64,000 nucleotides of DNA from Epiperipatus broadwayi (Eukaryota; Onychophora; Udeonychophora; Euonychophora; Peripatidae): positions 42,501-106,500 of the forward strand of contig JAQFVV010000349.1 of NCBI GenBank assembly GCA_028023455.1, read 5' to 3'. This document shows, piece by piece, positions 56,530 through 64,000 of this stretch. Each line of letters begins with the position of its first letter. Position 1 is the stretch's first letter. The position numbers were made by a program, and so were the translations under genes. The notes under the pieces are model-generated. The model did no database searches. It was not told the origin of the DNA and saw nothing but the letters and a program-made list of their open reading frames with translations.

Positions 56530-57639
56530 AAGATCATTTTAAAGAAAAAAATTTTTTTTTTGCCAAATCATTCATTCATAATATTCATTCTTTTTTTTAT
56601 AGATGTTATTTTAAAATACTGTAATGAAATTAAGACAAAGAATCATAAAATCTAAAATTCATATTAATAATAAATTTCCAAATTATATTTAAAAATAATT
56701 ATAAACAGACACAAATCTTAAAATATTATCATACAATATTAAATATCAGAAAATTAAATATTTAAAATCTTTTAAAAGCAGTCTTTAAAACAAAGGAAGG
56801 CTACCAGTTAATTCGGCAGAAAAAGTTGTGTTGAATTAGCTGATTGAGAGTTCAGATAATAAAAAAAATTAGTCATTTTAAACAATAATCATAACCAAAC
56901 AGAAGCACACACCCCTCACCCAGTTTATTTCTTTATTTTATTTCATTTAATTGTTAGTGATCTTTCAGAAATGTAGATGATGATGTAATTGGGTGGATGA
57001 ATAACATTTTTTCACAGCCATCTTGCAAATAGCATCACATATGTATATAAAATCTTCACAAGAAACCATATTTTATTTTAGTTGGTTTTAATAATAAAAA
57101 AGGTTACACAGTATTAAGTTAGACAGAAAAATTATAAACTTTAATTTTATAGATGCTGTGGAAAATGCTGCACATAATTAGTATGAGATGAGAATGACGA
57201 TATGGAATTGATAATCTGGAGTACCTTGAGTGTTGCTATGTTCACATTCTCAAATTATTTGTCACAGTTTCAAATGAGAATACAAACAAACATAAATTAA
57301 AATAAAGAGACCACTAGAGCAAAATAGTTTTAAACAAACTTTAGATTGAAATATTTTATATATTATTATCAGAACAATACAAAAATATAAACAATTTATT
57401 TACAATTTAATACATTACTCACACATAAACAGTTTTTCCTGAAGGTTTACTTCAAAATGTAAAATAGATCCATAATGGCCTGTAACAAGTCCTAGATCCT
57501 TTATTAAACTTTGGCCAGAATATACCTGGGTTTGTTGGCTTGTCCAAGTCCTCAGGTTTCTAGGTGTTGTTTGTTTGCTGATGCATTGGCCTCTCGTCCT
57601 TAGATAAAATCACCATCATTTATAAGTTCTCTAACCAAT
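56530..57639. other. AT-rich DNA
   Basis: No exon or element is recognised. 56890-56915 has a short CA/CCC-rich patch. Confidence 0.45.
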
Positions 57640-57805
57640 CCCAGAAATCCTTCTTGTTTCTATTTTTTGGACTATTATCTAAGAGATAATTAAGTTTAGG
57701 TAATTACTACTTTTCCAATGATATCCCAGAAGGCCTTAATTGTGTATTTTTAGACTATTGTTTAAGGTATAATTGGTTTGGAGGTAACTATTACTTTTCC
57801 CATGG
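57640..57805. repeat. Imperfect tandem duplication, about 83-bp unit
   Basis: AATCCCAGAAATCCTTCTTG ... GGACTATTATCTAAGAGATA ... TTACTACTTTTCCAATGATA is followed by TCCCAGAAGGCCTTAATTG ... AGACTATTGTTTAAGGTATA ... CTATTACTTTTCCCATGGTA. About a quarter of positions differ, so it is old. Confidence 0.75.
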
Positions 57806-58354
57806 TAGAGAAGTCTGCAAAAATTATTTAATAAATGTAACCTTATTTAAAATAATGATTCTTTTTTCTTTGTTTTTTTTTTTTTACTTTATTTAGCATA
57901 TATCTACTTTGATGCACACACACATGTCATTTTATGTTTTATTAATTTAGCCACAGCACTATTCCCTCTTATTCCAGAAACCAGTCCCATAAATAATTTT
58001 TTAAAATTGTATGACATCATCTATTTTCTGGTTCTTTATTTGGGGTATCTTTTGCTTATTTGTTTCATTAATTACTGTACTTTAACCTGTGCCAATTTCT
58101 TCTGGGTAGCATTGCTTCATTTAGTAGCATGTGAACGGTTGTGATGTGGAAGAAGTGAACAAAAAAAACAATTTCTGACTGGCAAGAGAATAGTATAATA
58201 AAAATATATTGAACTACCAACACTAAGTCTTTATTATCATTAGTTCACAAACCAAGTGGAAATTGTTAATGAAATATTTACTTAAGGAGAAAGGTAGTCT
58301 GCCTTGGATGGTTGCAGTATAGTGGGATTTGAATGAAATATGCACTGGTAAAAA

Positions 58355-58742
58355 TTGAAGAGCAATACAGAGACTTCAGACCACTCAAAAAGGTATGGAG
58401 AGATGCATGTTAGGAGTAACAAGAAGAGATCAAAAACGCAATGTATGGGTAAGAGAACAAACAGGTGTTACAGGCCTCATTGAAAAAAATTAAAAGATTG
58501 AAATGGAGTTGGGCTGGACATATTGCTAGAAGATATGATAGCAGATGGACAATTGAAATCTTAAACTGGAGTCCAAGAGAGATTGTAAAAGACCCAGAAA
58601 GAGACCACATGTGAGATGGATGGATGAAATAAGAAAGGGTGCAGGGGTGATGTGGTGAAGAGAAGCTAAAGATCGGAGAAGATAGATTGAACTTGGAGAG
58701 ACCTTCATCCTGCAGCGGATTGATAATGGTTGATGATGATGA
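58355..58742 (+). pseudogene. RTE-type LINE, 3' fragment
   Basis: Begins at AGAGCAATACAGAGACTTCA (58361; RAIQRLQTTQ in the element at 42387) and runs to CTGCAGCGGATTGATAATGG and a (GAT)n tail (58728-58742). Two single-base insertions (near 58488 and 58580) shift the frame. It is the second-longest RTE copy here. Confidence 0.9.
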
Positions 58743-59410
58743 AAAATTGAAAACATTTAAAAAAATTTGAAAGTATTTTCTGAATGCTTTCTTTAATTTT
58801 GACTATAAATATCACGGACAAACGAATTTATTTATTATAAAAGATTAAAGATCGCCTGTGAAAATTTGTTTGAATAATATACATTAGAATTAATTTATTC
58901 CTGTTGGTATTGCAATAAAAAAAAATATGATAAGGTATTAAAAAGATAAGAAAGCAGGATTTCACGATTTTTAAAAAAAAATATTACTTTTATTGCCATC
59001 CATAAATTATATATTTTAAATCGAATTTTTGATAGCAATTTATTCTCATAAAATTATAATTAAAAGTATTTCAATCAGTCATACTTAAAAAAATATTGGA
59101 CTGTCATAATTATTTTTCTCAAATTATATATAAAAAATATGAGAAAATGTGCAATTTCATTTTCATTCTTTAATTGTAAATTGATTAACTCCAATTGTTT
59201 TTTTTTTTGGTATGCATTGAGAAAACAATTATGGTAGCAGATGCAATCTTTTAATTACAATCTTACACAAGGCAGTATAAGTCACATTGCTTTGATAAAT
59301 TAATGTAATAAACTTTAAAATTAGGCTATTTCACATTTGTTTTTAAGCCACTCTAAAAATAATGAATTACTTTAGTTGACACCTGTTTTGATAGCTGATA
59401 GATGGTAGTA
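58743..59410. other. AT-rich DNA
   Basis: No exon or element recognised. Confidence 0.5.
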
Positions 59411-59424
59411 CTTTATATCAGCTT

Positions 59425-59534
59425 TTTTTTTTCGTATGTCATAGCATCGGCCGAAAGGCGAACCCACAACAGTCTGCAACCAACTACTTGCTTGCAAGGC
59501 GGCTGCAATGACCTCTCGGCTAACAATACTTGAC
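59425..59534 (-). mobile_element. tRNA-derived SINE, minus strand, longer variant
   Basis: Read on minus: GTTAGCCGAGAGGTCATTGC (A-box region), CCTTGCAAGCAAGTAGTTGG, GTGGGTTCGCCTTTCGG (B-box region), CATACG and an A-tail (poly-T at 59423-59432). ATATCAGCTT at 59415-59424 and 59535-59544 is the target duplication. A-box and B-box are further apart than in the plus-strand SINEs, so it belongs to another subfamily; the long variable region would fit a Ser/Leu-type tRNA ancestor (inference). Confidence 0.85.
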
Positions 59535-59606
59535 ATATCAGCTTATTTTTAAAGACATAAACAAGTAAATTTTGCCATAAAATAAATTTTAAAAAAGTAG
59601 TACAAT

Positions 59607-59700
59607 CTCATCAAGCGTTGGTGGTCTAGCGGTTAGCATAGCTGCCTTCTAAGCAGCTGGCCCAGGGTTCGCTTCCTGGTCAATGCTTTGATGTATTAAA
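59607..59700 (+). mobile_element. tRNA-derived SINE
   Basis: A-box TGGTCTAGCGG, B-box GGTTCGCTTCC (59666-59676), then TGGTCAATGCTTTGATG and an A-rich tail. The 16-bp AAAAAAGTAGTACAAT at 59591-59606 and 59701-59716 is a perfect target duplication, so the insertion is young. Confidence 0.93.
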
Positions 59701-60019
59701 AAAAAAGTAGTACAATTTTATTTTTATGTTACAATATATATATATGTGCGTGTGTAATGTTACTGTGTAATAAACTTTAAAAGTGGATTTTATTTTATTC
59801 TATAATAGTGTTTAGCAAATAACCCATTTACTCATATTCGGACATGCTTCTGGTTTGAAATACTTTTTTAGAATTTTTTTTTGTACATTCAGTTTTTAAA
59901 CATTATAATTCTAAACTTTTAATTAATGTTATCTCTATGGTATAATGCTTATTAAAAACTCAATTATTTTTTGGACATTAGAAACATAGTATAACTTGGC
60001 TTTTTCAGCTTATAGTTAT

Positions 60020-60320
60020 TAATATATGCTATCTAGAGTAGTACTTTTTATCCTATACCAGAACCATCTATATAAGTTTGAGATAATTGATAAACATTTG
60101 ATAGTAGTGCTATTATATTCATATCCCCAGACCAATTTGTAGATATTGCCTTTGTATGTGAGAACTTTGATTTCAAATCTGGAATTAATGCATATATGCA
60201 TTGGTATTACTCTTTTATCTACTTAAGCTGATAGCCTGAACTTCAAATAATTCTAAGGGCATTTTCTTCGTCAATGTTTTTTATTGAAGAGAATTTGCTA
60301 TTAAGTTTTAATATCAATAC
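60020..60320 (-). repeat. Highly diverged 430-bp-type repeat
   Basis: ATATCCCCAGACCAATTTGT (60120) aligns with ATATCCCCAGACTAGTTTCT in other copies, and the downstream GTGAGAACTTTGATTTCAAATC region and ACTTAAGCTGATAGCCTGAA region align in the same order. The ends are not recognisable. Confidence 0.5.
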
Positions 60321-60666
60321 GGTATCACTTTCTATATGTGCATACAAACATACTAGAAAGGAAAATCATAAAATTCACATATAACTAGCTTTTGATTAGT
60401 CTAATAATGTTTTTTATTCATTGTTTCTTTCTGAAGAGATCTGGAGGAGTCTTTTTCCTGCACTGTGATATTTAAGAATGTCTTTGCCTATTTATACATA
60501 TATCAGAATTTAACTTTAGATTTATTATGCTTTGATATAAATACTTAAAATTTTATGTTAAAAAAAGACAAAGTACTTATATAAACATTTGTTGTTGGTT
60601 TTCTCATAACTACAACAGAATGTTTCAAATTTTAAACATTTTTTGAAAACTGAAAACTCAAATTTA

Positions 60667-61895
60667 TATTACCTATATTATTTGGAATATAAGATGCTTT
60701 TCTCCCCAAATTTTGGATCTGTAATAGAGACATGCATCTTAAATTGGGAACAAAAGTTTTTAACATTTCTGAAGAACTTTGCTTTACACTATACTTGCAC
60801 ATAGTATTATGATCATTGACCTCTGTAGAGTAGAATGATAAATCTTTTTTAATAATAAAAAAAGACTTAATATTGAATGTCAATATTTTTTGGATTAATT
60901 TTGTAACCGTTACTTTTAATGACATCTTGCCAAGTTTACCATTATTTTACTGAGAAAACTGTATTGAATTAGCTTTAGAATTTTTTTACAACTAATAAAT
61001 CAATATAACAATGAGATAAGAATCTGTCTTTGCTCTGATTATTTGTTTTTTGTTTTCTACATAAGAGAGTGCCTGTCAACAATTTTGACAGTTCCAATAT
61101 TTTCATTTTGATTTCAAAGTGAAAATATATTTTAGAATCTTTTTTTTACACATTTATTATTTTTTTCAAAAAATATTTGTAAAAATATAAATTATTTAGA
61201 AGAATGATTCAGATGTTAATAGAAAAACTTACTTTTACATGAAAGCAAACAGAGAAAGAAATCAATGACATATGGCTGCAATTTATAATTGGATGACAAA
61301 AATATGTTTTATGTTCACTGTTATAGATTATTTTTTCCAATTATAAAGAGAAATTTATTTTAAAAAACCTTCATTTACCTTAATAATCTGATAAACTATT
61401 AATTTGCATTTTAGAAAAGGTTTTTAATCAAAATAAAAAGACTTACCAATAACATTAAATGTCAACACCATATTTTAAAATCTTTTTTTTTCTTTGGGAA
61501 AAAAAATTATGGTATTTACAATAAAAAAAAGACTTTGTAATGCAAATAATATACATATAATTTTGAATGGGTTTTGTAGTCTTGGAAAGATATACCTGAA
61601 GAAATTATTTAAAAAATCTTTTTTAAAATGTTGCATTGTTAATGATTTAAATGGTCTGAAGATTATGTACCCTGGCAGAATAATGAAGATGAGAATTCAT
61701 GTTTTAAAAATGAAGATAAAGATAGTAAAAATATGTCTGAAAATGATCCACAATAAATTAGATGAGTTTATTGTATTTATATAAGTTCCTATTTAAGTAA
61801 ATAAAAGTGTTTTTTATTTTTCAATTTTTGGGGCTCAAAATCCTACTGTGTCTTAAATTCAGGAACATCTTATATTCAAAGTAATATGTTAGTTC
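60667..61895 (+). pseudogene. pogo/Tigger-like DNA transposon remnant
   Basis: ATATTATTTGGAATATAAGATG (60672 on) and CATCTTATATTCAAAGTAATAT (to about 61890) are inverted ends of about 22 bp. Between them, at 61540-61770, the conceptual translation contains SWKDIPEEI, then SFLKCCIVNDLNG and, in a shifted frame, SEDYVPWQNNEDENS. W-x-x-I-P-x-E-x-[IV]-x-x-SF-x-x-CGI-x-N-x-[LI]DGSED is the characteristic C-terminal end of pogo/Tigger-type DDE transposases. The N-terminal DNA-binding and DDE parts cannot be read. The clade is given from memory. Confidence 0.6.
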
Positions 61896-61949
61896 AATAA
61901 AGAAAAGACTTCAGCAGTATTAAATTGATATCTTTAAAACTTTATTTCA

Positions 61950-62630
61950 TCTTGAATATGGTTGCAAGTCATTTATGATATATTCAAAGCAAAGAAGTCT
62001 TTCAGCATTAATGACTACAAAAGCAAAAAAAGGAAAGTTTTATTCAGTATAATTCATAATCAAAAACAAACATTGGTTATATATAGTTATAAAGTATAAT
62101 GCAGTAAGAATAAATTTTAAAATGCTAAATTATTTATTTAATCAATTTTTGATTAAAATTTTTATGAATACTAATTTCGGTCATAGAAAAAATCAGTAAT
62201 TCTAAAATATTTTGGGTAAAAGTAAACAAAAATAATTGTATGCATTATGCAGCTAATAGTCATCTTTATATGATCAAAGATTACTAAACATAAACTAAAA
62301 ATACTATTTATTTATTCAGTTTAAAATCAGTACTCTCATAAGTTGTTTCTAACATATCCAAGATAATGGCAACTTTTATCACAAACGTAAAAAAGTACTG
62401 TTCTGGCAAAAAAGGAAAATACAAATTTCAATCAGTACAAAACTTGGTCATATATTATTAAATGTGCACATATATCCATTCAATCAATTTTGTATTAAAA
62501 CTTTTATGAATGTTAATTTCAGCCAAATCAAGTATATAAAATATTTTTGATAAAAGAAAAAAAGGAAGTGGCAAAATGATTTCATGCATTATGCAATTAG
62601 TAATAAATTTTGTATAATGAAAATGCAACA
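61950..62630. repeat. Degenerate tandem repeat, about 350-bp period
   Basis: About 62140-62260 (AATCAATTTTTGATTAAAAT, TTTTATGAATACTAATTTCGG, ATTGTATGCATTATGCA) resembles 62483-62600 (AATCAATTTTGTATTAAAAC, TTTTATGAATGTTAATTTCAG, ATTTCATGCATTATGCA). An older third trace may start near 62820. Function unknown. Confidence 0.6.
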
Positions 62631-64000
62631 AAAATAAATTGAAGCTGACTTTTTTATTTAATATGGCTATGTCTTTGCTATTATAGAAACTGTACTATTC
62701 AAAAAATTTCTATGTCTCTCCAAGAAAGTGGCTGTCATGCTTAATAAAGCATGATATCTCATGCCATAAAAGAAGGTACAGCTAATGTATTTGTATATAA
62801 AGAGTTGTTTATGTATAGTACACAATATAAAAAAAGCTTTAATATTGACTACAAACATAAAATGCAACTTTTTTTAATATGTCAGATTTTGTTGAAGTTA
62901 ATTCCAATTAGGTTTTGGTAATGGTTATTTGGCTACTCTTATATCAGTAATAAATAAAAAGTCTTATGATCATAAAAATACAGTTGAATGAAATATTATT
63001 AACCTTTACTAAATAATTTCAATAAATAAGGTTCAACTGTAAATTAAAAACAAAACTTCAGTATATGTATATACTGCATAAAGAAAAACTTTTGAAGAAA
63101 CTGTCAGTGAAGGTATTTTTTCAGCAATATTTAAATTTCTTTTTTCTTGGAAGACTTTTCAACTTTACAGCAACTGAATTATGGCAGCAATTATTAAGTC
63201 ATGAAGAAAAAATTTTCTGATTTTGAAAATTAAAATTGATATTTTACATTGGCTGGAAAGAGGCTAAAAATGTTGTGGCATTTGTTAATCAATGGTCTTA
63301 TCTATGTCTACTATCACTATCAGTTTAAAAACAAAAAAAAATGCCCAGACTATAATAGCTACATCTAAGCTTTCTAAAATCATGAAATTAGAAAAACTTC
63401 TATTACTATGAATCGACTCACACAATCACCTAGGAGTACCATTTTCCTTTTAATTAATTCAAGATAAAATAATAAAATAGTTTCATGATCTACAATAAAA
63501 AGCAATTGACTAAATGCAATCGTGGACAGTTTGAAATTGGAATAATAGAAAACATGCCTTCACACACATTTCAGAAGAAGAAATATTCCAGGATACAAAG
63601 CTGCCATGGATCACCTTACCTTACTTAAACATAATATTATAGTTTTTCACTTGTCATTAATTTAATTAAATATTTAAAAAAATATATTTTTAACATTTCT
63701 GGATCTGATATTAGTAATATTTTATATACAGTTTATAGCTTTTATGTATGTATAAAAATGTATTTAAATTTAATACTAATTTTGAGATTAAAATGATGTT
63801 TGTATATTTTCATATGCTTGTTTATATGAAATTAATGCTAGTATACATGAATGAGTTTGCTCAAGTATATTATTGTAATACTTTGATATATAAGAGAATT
63901 TAATCTATATATAGATTTTTTAATTGACCATCATTCAAATTTGAGAAATTGGAATAATATACTAACCATCATAGTTCTAGACTTAACAACTCATGAGATT
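62631..64000. other. AT-rich DNA to the end of the window
   Basis: No exon, RNA gene or element is recognised. It presumably belongs to the ACE intron that starts at 49030 or to the gene's downstream part. Confidence 0.45.

Noticed and set aside
60632-60925. 97-codon minus-strand frame as a gene
   Set aside because: It spans the terminal repeat of a DNA transposon remnant and has no recognisable domain.

Overview
This window is AT-rich, intron-dominated DNA from an animal. The only host gene supported is an angiotensin-converting-enzyme-like peptidase (M2 family) on the + strand. Three consecutive coding exons are visible, at 17753-17911, 25693-25783 and 48886-49029. They have GT/AG splice sites and compatible phases, and are separated by introns of about 7.8 and 23.1 kb. 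The exons with the signal peptide and with the HEXXH active site are not seen here. The species cannot be fixed. The ACE sequence, tRNA-derived SINEs and abundant Penelope-like, RTE and Ty3/gypsy elements fit an invertebrate bilaterian, with a chelicerate or mollusc both possible.

Almost everything else is mobile DNA. 0-17 kb (upstream flank or an upstream intron): AT-rich DNA with a 170-bp tandem repeat, RTE fragments, a GC-richer segment ending at a good splice-donor sequence (about 7.2 kb), and a 0.9-kb inverted-repeat element at 10.58-11.49 kb carrying two hammerhead-ribozyme motifs. Intron 17.9-25.7 kb: snapback elements, a TA-flanked palindromic MITE, a LINE, a decayed Penelope-like element (PLE), copies of a 430-bp repeat and a tRNA-SINE. 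Intron 25.8-48.9 kb: more 430-bp repeats, a repeat joining a hammerhead motif to a tRNA-like segment, three copies of one PLE family (two fused to the same LINE), an RTE element with an open 395-codon reverse-transcriptase frame, and a decayed Ty3/gypsy element with both LTRs. After 49.0 kb: a large head-to-head PLE palindrome, a second PLE family with a nearly open RT plus GIY-YIG frame flanked by inverted 430-bp repeats, more RTE and SINE copies, and a pogo-like DNA transposon remnant.

The most notable signals are self-cleaving-RNA-like structures in repeats. The best is a type I hammerhead at about 10.93-10.98 kb and its inverted partner at 10.66-10.71 kb, with a third copy at 27.35-27.41 kb whose outer stem I is maintained by paired changes. 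Also notable are the 430-bp repeat, which behaves like a PLE terminal repeat (13-17 bp target duplications, inverted 5' ends, a place at both ends of a PLE), and a recurrent PLE-LINE fusion. All similarity statements come from reading the sequence; no search or folding program was run.
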